A stretch of DNA of 64,000 nucleotides from Streptomyces sp. HmicA12 (GTDB taxonomy: Bacteria > Actinomycetota > Actinomycetes > Streptomycetales > Streptomycetaceae), in contig NZ_KB891831.1 in assembly GCF_000373565.1 (NCBI RefSeq), positions 435,330 through 499,329 of the forward strand. The letters are read 5' to 3'. This document shows positions 17,040-25,445 of the stretch, piece after piece; positions within the stretch are counted from its first letter, which is position 1; every line of letters starts with the position of its first letter. Both the position numbers and the translations under genes were made by a program. The notes beneath the pieces are model-generated. The model ran no database searches and was not told where the DNA came from. It saw only the letters and a list, made by a program, of their open reading frames with translations.

Positions 17040-17735
17040 ATGTCGAAGATTCTTTTCGTCGTCACCGGCGTCGACCACTGGACCCTCGCCGACGGCACCC
17101 GGCACCCCTCCGGCTTCTGGGCCGAGGAGGCCGTCGCCCCGTACGAGGCGTTCCGGGCCGCGGGCCACGAGGTCGTCGTCGCCACGCCCGGCGGCGTCGT
17201 CCCCACCGTCGACAAGGGCAGCCTGGCGCCCGAGGTCAACGGCGGCCAGGAAGGCGCCGACCGGATCGCGAACGCGCTCGCCGCGATGGCCGAGCTGCGC
17301 TCCCCGCTGAAGCTGGAGGAGGTGGACCTCGACGACTACGCCGCCGTCTTCTACCCCGGCGGCCACGGCCCGATGGAGGACCTCGCCGTCGACGCCGTAT
17401 CCGGCGAGCTGCTCACCCGCGCCCTCGCGTCCGGCAGGCCCCTCGCGGTGGTCTGCCACGGCCCGGCCGCGCTGCTCGCCGCGACCGGGGCCGACGGCGG
17501 CAACGCGTTCAAGGGCTACGACGTGGCCGCGTTCACGAACGAGGAGGAGACCCAGGGCGGTTTCGCCGACAAGGCGAAGTGGCTGCTCCAGGACCGCCTC
17601 ACCGAGGCCGGTGTGACGGTGAAGGTCGGCGAGCCCTGGGCACCGCACGTGGTCGTCGACCGCAACCTGGTGACCGGCCAGAACCCGGCGTCCTCCGCAC
17701 CGCTGGCCGCCGAGGTGCTGAAGAAGCTGGCCTGA
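17040..17735 (+). CDS. DJ-1/PfpI-type class I glutamine-amidotransferase-like protein (Hsp31/HchA-like)
   Basis: This 231-residue protein is of the HchA/Hsp31-like branch. ILFVVTGVDHWTLADGTRHP followed by SGFWAEEAVAPYEAF carries the conserved Glu. A YPGGHGPMEDL loop and the nucleophile elbow LAVVCHGPAALLA (Cys near residue 140) follow. Members act as chaperones, glyoxalases or deglycases; which applies here cannot be told. The third DJ-1-fold gene in this window, it sits right after the regulator relic. Its stop codon lies inside a perfect hairpin shared with the convergent helicase gene. Confidence 0.85.
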   Translation: MSKILFVVTGVDHWTLADGTRHPSGFWAEEAVAPYEAFRAAGHEVVVATPGGVVPTVDKGSLAPEVNGGQEGADRIANALAAMAELRSPLKLEEVDLDDYAAVFYPGGHGPMEDLAVDAVSGELLTRALASGRPLAVVCHGPAALLAATGADGGNAFKGYDVAAFTNEEETQGGFADKAKWLLQDRLTEAGVTVKVGEPWAPHVVVDRNLVTGQNPASSAPLAAEVLKKLA

Positions 17736-17763
17736 GCCGAGCGGCCGGGGCCGCTCGGCTCAG
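17732..17763. terminator. Bidirectional terminator containing both stop codons
   Basis: CTGAGCCGAGCGGCC (17732-17746) and its exact complement (17749-17763) are separated by GG. Each arm carries the stop codon of one of the two convergent genes, so one hairpin ends both transcripts. Confidence 0.75.
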
Positions 17764-19166
17764 CCGCCGCGGCGGACGCGGGCCGCCTTGCGGGCCTCCG
17801 CGAGCTTGCGGGCCTCGCCGCCCTTGCGGGACGGCTTGCCGCCGGAGCCGCTCTTGGTGTCCTTGCTGGTGCCCAGGCCGCGGAACGGGGCATTGTGGTT
17901 CTTGGGCCGCGCCGCGGCGGGCCCGCCGTCGAGAGGGGTGCCGGACGGCTTGCGCGCGCCGGTGATGCGGCTGAGCTCCGCCTCGCCGGACCGCACCTTG
18001 GTGGTCCTGGCCGCGACACCGGCGTCCGCGAGGACCTGGCCCGCCTCCCGGCGCTGGCCCGACAGCACCAGGGTCACGGCCGTGCCGGAGCGGCCGGCCC
18101 GCGCGGTGCGGCCCGCGCGGTGCAGATAGTCCTTCGGGTCGGTCGCCGGGTCGACGTTGACCACGAGGTCGAGGTCGTCGACGTGCAGGCCGCGCGCGGC
18201 GACGTTGGTCGCGACCAGCGCGGTGACCTGACCGTCCTTGAACTGGGCCAGGGTCCGGGTGCGCTGCGGTTGTGCCTTGCCGCTGTGCAGGGCCGCGGCG
18301 GCGACTCCGCTGGCCCGCAGGTGCCGGGTGAGCTGGTCGACCCCGTGCTTGGTGTCCAGGAACATCAGGACGCGGCCGTCGCGGGCGGCGATCTCGGTGG
18401 CGACGGCGTACTTGTCCGGTCCGTGCACGACCATGACGTGGTGCTCGATCGTGGAGACCGAACCGGCCGACGGGTCGACCTCGTGCACGGCGGGCTCGTG
18501 CAGGTAGCTGCCGACCAGCTGATCGACGTCGCCGTCGAGGGTGGCCGAGAACAGCATGCGCTGCCCGTCGGGGTGCACCTGGTCCAGGATCTCGGTGACC
18601 TGCGGCATGAACCCCATGTCGCACATCTGGTCGGCCTCGTCCAGCACGGTGATCCGCACACGGCCCAGGCGGCAGCCCTTGCGCTCGATGAGGTCGTGCA
18701 GCCGCCCGGGGGTGGCCACGACGACCTCGGTGCCCTCGCGCAGCTCGGCGGCCTGGCGCCCGATGGACACCCCGCCGACCACGGTCGTCAGACGCAGCCG
18801 CAGCGCCTCGGCGTACGGGGCGAGCGCTCCGCCGACCTGCTGCGCCAGCTCCCTGGTGGGCACCAGGATCAGTGCCAGCGGCTGCTTGGACTCCGCGCGC
18901 CGTCCGGCGATCCGGGAGAGCAGTCCGAGGCCGAAGGCGAGCGTCTTGCCCGATCCGGTGCGGCCCCGGCCGAGGACGTCCCGGCCCGCGAGGGCGTCGG
19001 GGAGGGCCGCCGCCTGGATGGGGAAGGGCGTGGTCACGCCGAGTCCGTCGAGTGTGCGGAGCACCGCGGCGGGCAGCCCGAGCTCGGCGAAGGTCGTCGC
19101 GGGGGCCGGGGTCGATGCCGCGGACAGGTCGTCCTGCCGGTCGCCGGCGCGTGCTGAATCGCTCAC
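17760..19166 (-). CDS. DEAD-box ATP-dependent RNA helicase
   Basis: The 468-residue protein has the full helicase set. These are a Q motif (TTFAELGLPAAVLRTLDGLG, then FPIQAAALPDAL), motif I (GRGRTGSGKT), motif Ia (PTRELAQQ), Ib (TPGRL), motif II DEAD (VLDEADQM), motif III (SAT), and in the second RecA domain ATNVAARGLH and HRAGRTARAG. From about residue 400 the tail is basic and low in complexity (Lys/Arg/Gly), as in RhlE/DeaD-type proteins that remodel rRNA or mRNA. A 225-base stretch without a gene lies upstream and could hold a regulated 5' leader, as is common for cold-inducible helicases. Confidence 0.93.
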   Translation of the reverse strand: MSDSARAGDRQDDLSAASTPAPATTFAELGLPAAVLRTLDGLGVTTPFPIQAAALPDALAGRDVLGRGRTGSGKTLAFGLGLLSRIAGRRAESKQPLALILVPTRELAQQVGGALAPYAEALRLRLTTVVGGVSIGRQAAELREGTEVVVATPGRLHDLIERKGCRLGRVRITVLDEADQMCDMGFMPQVTEILDQVHPDGQRMLFSATLDGDVDQLVGSYLHEPAVHEVDPSAGSVSTIEHHVMVVHGPDKYAVATEIAARDGRVLMFLDTKHGVDQLTRHLRASGVAAAALHSGKAQPQRTRTLAQFKDGQVTALVATNVAARGLHVDDLDLVVNVDPATDPKDYLHRAGRTARAGRSGTAVTLVLSGQRREAGQVLADAGVAARTTKVRSGEAELSRITGARKPSGTPLDGGPAAARPKNHNAPFRGLGTSKDTKSGSGGKPSRKGGEARKLAEARKAARVRRGG

Positions 19167-19393
19167 AAAGAGCCTTCCTCCGAAGGGACCGTACCGAGGA
19201 AGGCGCGGCGGGGAGGCAGCGACCGGTGCCCGGTCCCGGCAGCGGGCGAGGGTCCGGGACGAGGGCGCTGCAAACGCTCCACGCTAGCACGGGGCCGTCT
19301 GCCGGTAGTGGCCTCGCCCGTGCCGCCGGTGCCCGTGCGGGGCATTCCCCGGAGTGGGGGACACGTCGACCACCGCGCGGGGAGAATCCTCCT

Positions 19394-21460
19394 GTGCTGA
19401 CCAGAGTTCCCTGTGAGACGACGCGCTGTGTAGGCCGGGCCGCCGAGCTTTTCGAGTTGCGGGAGTTGTTGCGCGAGCCGGGGCTGGTGACGGTGACCGG
19501 CGGGGCGGGCATAGGGAAGTCACGGTTGGCGCTCCGCGGTGTGCACGGCGGTGACTGGGCCGGATTCGACGCGGTGTGCTGGGCGGATCTGTGGCCGGTC
19601 CAGGGCGGCGATCTGCTGGCCGCCGCCGTCGCGCAGGCTCTGGACCTGTCCGACCACACGTCGCGCTCGCTGGCGGACGCGATCTGCGACTGGATCGGGG
19701 ATCGCCGCGTCCTGCTGGTCCTGGACTCGTGCGAGCACCTCGTGGCGGCGGCCCGGACGCTCGTGGCCGATCTTCTGACGGTGTGCCCCCGGTTGACCGT
19801 GCTCGCCACGAGCAGGGAAGCGCTGGACGTGGTGAACGAGAAGGTGGTCGAACTGGGTCCGCTGGACCCGGCGACCGAGGGAGTCGCTCTCTTCGAGGCG
19901 CGGGCCGCAGCGGCGGGACGGCCGCTGCGGGACACCACGGACCGGCTGCTGGCGGGGCGGTTGAGCCTCCACCTGGAAGGGGTTCCGCTGGCTCTGGAAC
20001 TGGCGGCGGGCCTGCTGCGGCGCTGGACGCTGGAGGAGGCCTGGGAACTGACCGAGGAACGGCTGGAGGTGCTGGACGGCCACGCGCCGGGCCCCCTCCC
20101 CTCGCGGCACGGCGCGTTGCGCACGGCGGTGGGGTGGAGCCACGAACTGTGCCGCCCGGCGGAACGCCTGCTGTGGGCGCGGCTCGCCGTGTTTCCCGGG
20201 TCCTTCGACGTAGAACTCGCCTCCCAGGTGTGTCTCGGCGGACCGCTGACGGCCGACACGCTGCGGGAGGTGCTGACCGGTCTGGTCCGCAAGTCCGTGG
20301 TCGTCGCGCACGACGGCGGGTACCGCATGCTGGACGCCGTGCGCGCCTACGGCCGCATGTGGCTGCGTGAACTCGGCGAAGAGCCGGTCGTCGCCGACCG
20401 GCACGCCGCCGCGATCCTGGACACGAGCCGCCGTGCCCACGAAGGGTGGCTGACCTCCGAGCAGCAGCACTGGTACGACCGGATGCGGGATCTGTACCAC
20501 GACGTGTGCGCCGCCACGCGCCATCTGATCGACTCGGAGGCCCCGTCGGCGCTCGAACTCACGGGGAACACCGCCTTCTTCTGGGTCTGTTCGGGCCACC
20601 TGCACGAGGTGACGTACTACGCGCAGCTCGCTCTGGAGGTGGCTCCGCTCCAGGCCCCGGGGCGGTCGCGGGCGCTGTGGGCGCTGGGCCTGGCCCGGAT
20701 CCTCCAGGGCGACCACGCGTCGGGGCGCGGGCACGCGAACGCGAGTCTGCGAGCGGCCTTCGGGGCCGGCGACGTCGAAGGGGTCCGACAGGCGGTCTAC
20801 CTCGAAGGGCTGGCGGCCCTCCTCGACGGCGAGCCGGACGGAGCGCTGCGCAGTGCCGACGAAGCGCTGCGCGCGGGAGGCGCCGTGCCGCCCGACGCCG
20901 GCGGGTCCGGAACAGTCGCACCGGAGTCGTCGCGCACGTTCGGACTGGTGCTGTGCAGGCTCGTTCGCGTCTTCGCCCTCGCCGGTTGCGGACGTCTGGC
21001 GGAGGCCCGGCGGGAGGCGCAGGTGCAGCGCGAGACCTGCGTCGACCTGCAGGAGTACTGGACACGGTCGTATCTGGACTACCAGCTCGCCCTGATCGCC
21101 CTGGCCGAGGGCCACCATCACGCGGCGGTCGGCCATGCGCGCGACATGCTCGATGCCAAGCGGCGCATCGGTGACCAGTTCGGCATCGCCATGGGCCTCG
21201 ACCTGCTGGCCACCGGCTGGTGCGCACTGGACGATCCCGGCCGAGCGGTCGTCGCGATCGCGGCGAGCCACCGGTTCTGGGGCGCCGTCGGCCTGCTCCG
21301 GCGCGCGACCCCCGAGGTTCTGCCGATGCACGCGCAGACACGAGCCCGTACCAGGGCGCGGCTGGGTGGTGCGGAGTACGACGAACAGGTGAGGAAGGCT
21401 CAGTCGATGGCCCCGGACTCGCTGCTGCGCACCGTGCTCGGACAGCAGCGGGCGCGGTGA
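19394..21460 (+). CDS. STAND-type ATPase with TPR-like C-terminus (AfsR/LAL-related, no HTH)
   Basis: The 688-residue protein has an N-terminal NB-ARC-like NTPase: Walker A TGGAGIGKSRLAL near residue 38, Walker B RRVLLVLDSCEHLV near 107, and a LTVLATSREALDV sensor strand. A winged-helix-like region and then helical, TPR-like repeats fill the rest (for example RSRALWALGLARILQGDHAS). Related actinobacterial regulators carry a BTAD/HTH at the N-terminus or a LuxR HTH at the C-terminus. Neither is present, so it likely works through a partner. The GTG at 19394 has GGAG nine bases upstream; the very long frame before it is antisense to the helicase. Confidence 0.8.
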   Translation: MLTRVPCETTRCVGRAAELFELRELLREPGLVTVTGGAGIGKSRLALRGVHGGDWAGFDAVCWADLWPVQGGDLLAAAVAQALDLSDHTSRSLADAICDWIGDRRVLLVLDSCEHLVAAARTLVADLLTVCPRLTVLATSREALDVVNEKVVELGPLDPATEGVALFEARAAAAGRPLRDTTDRLLAGRLSLHLEGVPLALELAAGLLRRWTLEEAWELTEERLEVLDGHAPGPLPSRHGALRTAVGWSHELCRPAERLLWARLAVFPGSFDVELASQVCLGGPLTADTLREVLTGLVRKSVVVAHDGGYRMLDAVRAYGRMWLRELGEEPVVADRHAAAILDTSRRAHEGWLTSEQQHWYDRMRDLYHDVCAATRHLIDSEAPSALELTGNTAFFWVCSGHLHEVTYYAQLALEVAPLQAPGRSRALWALGLARILQGDHASGRGHANASLRAAFGAGDVEGVRQAVYLEGLAALLDGEPDGALRSADEALRAGGAVPPDAGGSGTVAPESSRTFGLVLCRLVRVFALAGCGRLAEARREAQVQRETCVDLQEYWTRSYLDYQLALIALAEGHHHAAVGHARDMLDAKRRIGDQFGIAMGLDLLATGWCALDDPGRAVVAIAASHRFWGAVGLLRRATPEVLPMHAQTRARTRARLGGAEYDEQVRKAQSMAPDSLLRTVLGQQRAR

Positions 21461-21503
21461 CCGGAGGCGGCACGGGCCTCGGGTCACCGCCCGGTGCCCT
21501 CCC

Positions 21504-22433
21504 CTACGGGAGGGTGTGTCCGGCCGCGCGGAAGAGGCGGTACCACTCCTCGCGGGTGAGCGGCAGCTCGGAGCCCGCCGCGGACTCGGCCACCCGGCCG
21601 GGGTTGGTGGTGCCGAGGACGACCTGCATGTTCGCCGGGTGACGGGTGATCCAGGCGACGGCGATGCCGGTCGGCGTCACCTCGTACTTTGCGGCCAACT
21701 CGTCCAGTACGGAGTTGAGCTCGGGGTAGGCGTCGAGGTCTCCGATGAAGACGCCGTCGAAGAAGCCCTTCTGGAACGGTGACCACGCCTGCAGGGTCAT
21801 GCCCTTGAGGCGGGAGTAGTCGAGCAGGCCGTTGTCGCGGTCGAGGGACTGGTCGAGCCCGGCCATGTTGGCGGCGATCCCGGAGGCGATCAGCGGGCAG
21901 TGCGTGATGCTCAGCTGCACCTGGTTGGCGACCAGGGGCTGCTGCACGGCGGTCTTGAGGAGTTCGATCTGGCCCGGGGTGTGGTTGGAGACGCCGAAGT
22001 TCACGACCTTGCCGGCCGCGTGCAGGGCGTCGAAGGCGGCGGCCACCTCCTCGGGCTCCACGAGGGTGTCGGGCCGGTGCAGCAGGAGCATGTCGAGGTA
22101 GTCGGTGCCCAGGGCCGCGAGCGACTCGTCGACGGTGCGCACGATGTGCTCGCGGGAGAAGTCGAAGTAGCCGGTCCTGATGCCGACCTTGCTCTGGATG
22201 ACGATCGACTCGCGCTCGGCGGCGGTCAGTTTGACGGCCTGCCCGAAACGCTCCTCGCAGGCGTGGCGCGAGGGGCCGTAGATGTCCGCGTGATCGAAGG
22301 TGTTGATGCCGGCGTCCCGGGCGCTGCCGTACAGCGCGCGGATGTCCTCGTCGGGGAGTTCCGCGATGCGCATCAGTCCCAGGACGATGTTCGAGGCCCG
22401 CAGTTCGGTCCGGGGGAAGGAGATCGTCTTCAT
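21504..22433 (-). CDS. Aldo/keto reductase family oxidoreductase (YdhF-like)
   Basis: This 309-residue TIM-barrel enzyme has the AKR pattern: INTFDHADIYGPSRHACEER (Asp/Tyr of the catalytic tetrad), a VIQSKVGIR strand with the Lys, and DYLDMLLLHRPDTLVEPEEV with the His. NFGVSNHTPGQIELLK and a VLGTTNPGRVAES NADPH-binding C-terminal block follow. It is closest to the YdhF-type oxidoreductases that use NADPH. The start ATG at 22433 was chosen at the first residue of the fold. It may have been in one operon with the now broken FCD regulator upstream. Confidence 0.9.
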   Translation of the reverse strand: MKTISFPRTELRASNIVLGLMRIAELPDEDIRALYGSARDAGINTFDHADIYGPSRHACEERFGQAVKLTAAERESIVIQSKVGIRTGYFDFSREHIVRTVDESLAALGTDYLDMLLLHRPDTLVEPEEVAAAFDALHAAGKVVNFGVSNHTPGQIELLKTAVQQPLVANQVQLSITHCPLIASGIAANMAGLDQSLDRDNGLLDYSRLKGMTLQAWSPFQKGFFDGVFIGDLDAYPELNSVLDELAAKYEVTPTGIAVAWITRHPANMQVVLGTTNPGRVAESAAGSELPLTREEWYRLFRAAGHTLP

Positions 22434-22513
22434 GGGTTCATCCTGTCCGAGCCTGCGGATCCCGCGCCAGTCGCATCGGTCGGGGCTCGCGGCTGTGGCG
22501 GTGCGGCGGGCGG

Positions 22514-23057
22514 TCAGCCCGCGTCGGTGAGGCTTGTGTTGTGCGCGTGGATGAGGCGCAGCGCCTTCTCGCGGTCCCGGGCGTCGACGGCGTCCACGAG
22601 GTCGCGGTGGAGTTCGTGGCGTTCGGCGATGTACTCCGCGAGCGGCTGCTCGCTCGCGGGCAGCACGGCCGGCGTGTGCGACTCGATCAGGTCGAGCAGG
22701 TTCTTGTAGAGCGACCTCAGCGGCGGGTTCGGGCTGATGGCGGCGATCCGGGTGTGCAGCTTCCAGTCGGCGTGCACGAAGGCCACGGGGTCGGCCTTGG
22801 TGACCGCCTCCGCCATGGCCTCGATGTGCCGGCGCAGGCTCGCGATGTCGGCGGGCGAGGCGTGCCACAGGGCGTCCTCGATCAGCGGCGGGTCGAGCGC
22901 GTCCCGGATGCGTACGGCGTCCGCGACGTCCGTCTCCTGGGCGTCGAGCGCGAGGACGGAGTTGCCGAGGCGGACCATCGGGGACTGCTCCGCCGCGAAG
23001 ATTCCACCGCCGGGACCCGGTCTGACCGTGACCAGGCCGCGGGATACGAACGGGCCA
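22514..23057 (-). pseudogene. GntR/FadR-type regulator lacking its HTH (FCD domain remnant)
   Basis: About 180 codons encode an intact FCD ligand-binding domain (ETDVADAVRIRDALDPPLIE, then HRDLVDAVDARDREKALRLI at the end). The N-terminal side retains only the wing of the winged HTH (SRGLVTVRPGPGGGIFAAEQ); the recognition helix and start codon are gone. Immediately to the right lies the truncated dioxygenase on the other strand. A GntR repressor would be expected for this aromatic-degradation cluster; here it cannot bind DNA as usual. A shorter FCD-only protein from an internal ATG cannot be excluded. Confidence 0.8.
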
Positions 23058-23185
23058 CCGCGGTCCGCGCGGTGCTCGAAGTCGCCCCCCAGGCTCAGCC
23101 GGCCCGCCGTGCCCGCGACGCCCTGCAACGGTCCGGGCCGCGCCGAGCGCACCGGCTCGCGTGCCCCGGGGTCCTGCGCACCGGC

Positions 23186-23700
23186 CCGGTCCGGCCGCGC
23201 AAGCTCGGCCACGCCGTCGTCGGCACCACCGACTTCGACGCCACCACCGCGTTCTTCCGCGACGGGCCTGGGCTTCCGGGCCAGCGACCACATCAAGGGT
23301 GCGGGCGCGTTCCTGCGCTGCTCGACCGACCACCACAACATCCTCGTCCTCAACGCCCCGGTCGCCTTCCCGCACCACGCCTCGTGGCAGGTCGACGACG
23401 TCGACGAGGTCGGGCGCGGCGCCATCGCCATGCTGGAGGGGAACCCCGAGCGGCATGTGTGGGGCCTCGGCCGGCACCACGCGGGGTCGAACTTCTTCTG
23501 GTACCGCAAGGACCCGGCCGGCAACTTCTCCGCGTACTACTCCGACATGGACTGCGTCGTCGACGACCAGTTGTGGACGCCCGAAGTCCTCGAAGGAGCC
23601 CAGGGGTTGTTCAACTGGGGCCCGTCACCGCCCCCCGTCCTTCCTGCACCCCGAGGACCTCGGCGCGCTGATGACCGGCGCCCACAGTGCGCAGCGGTGA
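23186..23700 (+). pseudogene. Extradiol ring-cleavage dioxygenase (VOC family), truncated and frameshifted
   Basis: The readable pieces are the second VOC domain of a catechol 2,3-dioxygenase-like enzyme. They are KLGHAVVGTTDFDATTAFF, then in another frame DHIKGAGAFLRCSTDHHNIL, HHASWQVDDVDEVGRGAIAM and DPAGNFSAYYSDMDCVVDDQ (iron-site His/Glu region), and finally PSFLHPEDLGALMTGAHSAQ in a third frame. One extra C at about 23266 and one in the C6 run at 23631-23636 explain both frame changes. The first VOC domain is missing. The stop is four bases before the monooxygenase GTG, so they were one operon. Confidence 0.85.
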
Positions 23701-23704
23701 CCCG

Positions 23705-25445
23705 GTGACCAGTGAGGCATCCCGCACCCATGACGTGGCGATCGTCGGCTTCGGGCCCGTCGGCCAGCTCCTGTCCCTGTTGCTGGCCCGCGCCGGACTC
23801 GACGTCCTCGTGCTCGAGCGCTGGCCCGAGCCGTACGACCTGCCGCGGGCCGTGCACTTCGACGACGAGATCGGCCGGATCTTCCAGGCCCGCCGGCGTC
23901 GGCGAGCGCGTACGGTCCGTCACCGAGCCGGTGCCGGACCACTACGAATGGCGCAACCGCGACGGCGACGCCCTGGTCCGCATCGACTGGTCGGGCGACG
24001 GCCCCTCCGGCTGGCCGGTCGCCGGCTTCTTCTCCCAGCCCGACCTGGAGGCCGTCCTCACGGCGGCCGCGGCGGCACAGTCCGGCATCACCCTGTATCG
24101 CGACCAGGAGGTGACGCACCGTCAAGAAGAATTTGGGCAAGTCGAGTTGACCGAAGTTGCGGGAGCGGCGTTCCGCGCCCGCTACGCCGTCGGGGCCGAC
24201 GGAGCCAACAGCTTCGTCCGCTCCCGGATGACCACGGCGGTCACCGACCTGGGCTTCTTCTACGACTGGCTCATCGTCGACGTCGTCCCCCAGAACACCG
24301 ACACCGTCTGGTCTCCGATGAACTGACAGCTGCGCGACCCGAAGCGGCCCACGACGATCGTCTCGGGCGGTCCCGGACGGCGCCGCTGGGAGTTCATGCG
24401 CCTGCCCGACGAGAACGTCGAGTCCCTCAACACCCTGTACTCCGCTTGGGACTTGCCGAAGCCGTGGGGTCGCACGCCCGACAACACGACCATCGAGCGG
24501 CACGCCGTCTACACCTTCCAGGCCCGCTGGGCCGACACCTGGCGCGAGGGCCGGCTGCTGCTCGCGGGGGATGCCGCGCACCAGATGCCACCGTTCGCCG
24601 GACAGGGCATGTGTTCCGGTCTGCGCGACGCGATGAATCTCGCCTGGAAGCTCGGCCTGGTCCTGCAAGGCACCACGTCCGCCGCCCTGCTGGACACCTA
24701 CACCAGCGAACGCCGTGACCACGTCCAGCACACCATCGGCATGTCGATGGCGCTGGGCCGGGTCATCTGCGTCCCTGACGAGGCCGAGGCCGCCGAGCGC
24801 GACGCCCGGATGATCGCCGTCGACGCGGATCCCGCGCGTCCTGCCGGACACGCCTCCGCCCGTCCTGGGCGACGGCGTGCTGCAGAGCGACGCCGACGGC
24901 TCGTCCCGGGCGTCGGGCGCCGGGCGCCGGGCACCGGGCACCGGGCACCGGGCACCGGGCACCGGGCGCCGGGCACCGGGCACCGGGCACCGGGCGCCGG
25001 GCACCTCACTCCACAGCACCGCGTCACCCACCGGGGCAGGACCGCTCCGCCGGACGACATCACGGGCGGCGGCTTCGTCGTCCTGGCGGACGGCGACGCG
25101 GCGTGCGGCGAACTCGACTCCCACGAACGGGAGTTCCTCGGCCGGATCGGCGCGACGATCCTCCCGCTGCACTCCTCCGCCACTCCCGGAGCGGAGTACG
25201 CAGACACCGACGACGCCCACCTGCCGCATCTGCGCGAGCACGGACACGTCGCGGCTGTCGTGCGTCCCGACTTCCATCTCTTCGGAACGGCCGCGACACC
25301 GGCCGAACTGCACAGCTTGACAGGTCAGTTGAGTGAGCAGCTGCGCGCCGTCCCGCCCGGAAGCCGACCGGGCGGCGGACCTCAGGCCGACGTCGCCAGG
25401 GCTGCCCGGGTCACGGAATGGTGGAACTCCCGCCCCGCGCAGTAG
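23705..25445 (+). pseudogene. FAD-dependent aromatic monooxygenase (MhpA-like), multiply disrupted
   Basis: The gene starts at GTG 23705 with the Rossmann motif DVAIVGFGPVGQLLSLLLAR. After DDEIGRIFQA an extra C (about 23888-23891) shifts the frame. A TGA at 24324-24326 interrupts MNxQLRDPKRPTTIV, where a Trp codon (TGG) is expected. FAD-binding continues with LLAGDAAHQMPPFAGQGMCS and GLRDAMNLAWKL. Another shift at about 24838 is followed by a 13-copy heptamer repeat, after which the original frame returns at RVTHRGRTAPPDDITGGGF. It once hydroxylated a phenolic substrate for the dioxygenase. At least three lesions make a functional product very unlikely. It overlaps the next gene on the other strand by 64 bases. 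Confidence 0.88.
24914..25004. repeat. Heptanucleotide tandem repeat, 13 copies
   Basis: Unit CGGGCAC/CGGGCGC repeated 13 times without interruption. Three copies make 21 bases, so one frame reads a repeating seven-residue peptide (Arg-Ala-Pro-Gly-Thr-Gly-His). Thirteen copies add one base to the frame, which offsets the upstream shift in the broken monooxygenase. Confidence 0.9.

Noticed and set aside
19520..21487. Very long leftward open frame (655 codons) opposite the STAND ATPase gene
   Set aside because: It is antisense to a gene with clear Walker motifs, is rich in Arg/Gln/Pro/Gly as mirror frames of GC-rich genes are, and shows no recognisable domain.
24914..25004. Short regular repeats considered as a CRISPR array
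   Set aside because: Contiguous seven-base units without spacers; a simple tandem repeat.
24698..25207. Leftward repeat protein (Pro-Gly-Ala-Arg-Cys-Pro units)
   Set aside because: It is the antisense reading of the 13-copy heptamer repeat, not a real collagen-like or antifreeze-like protein.
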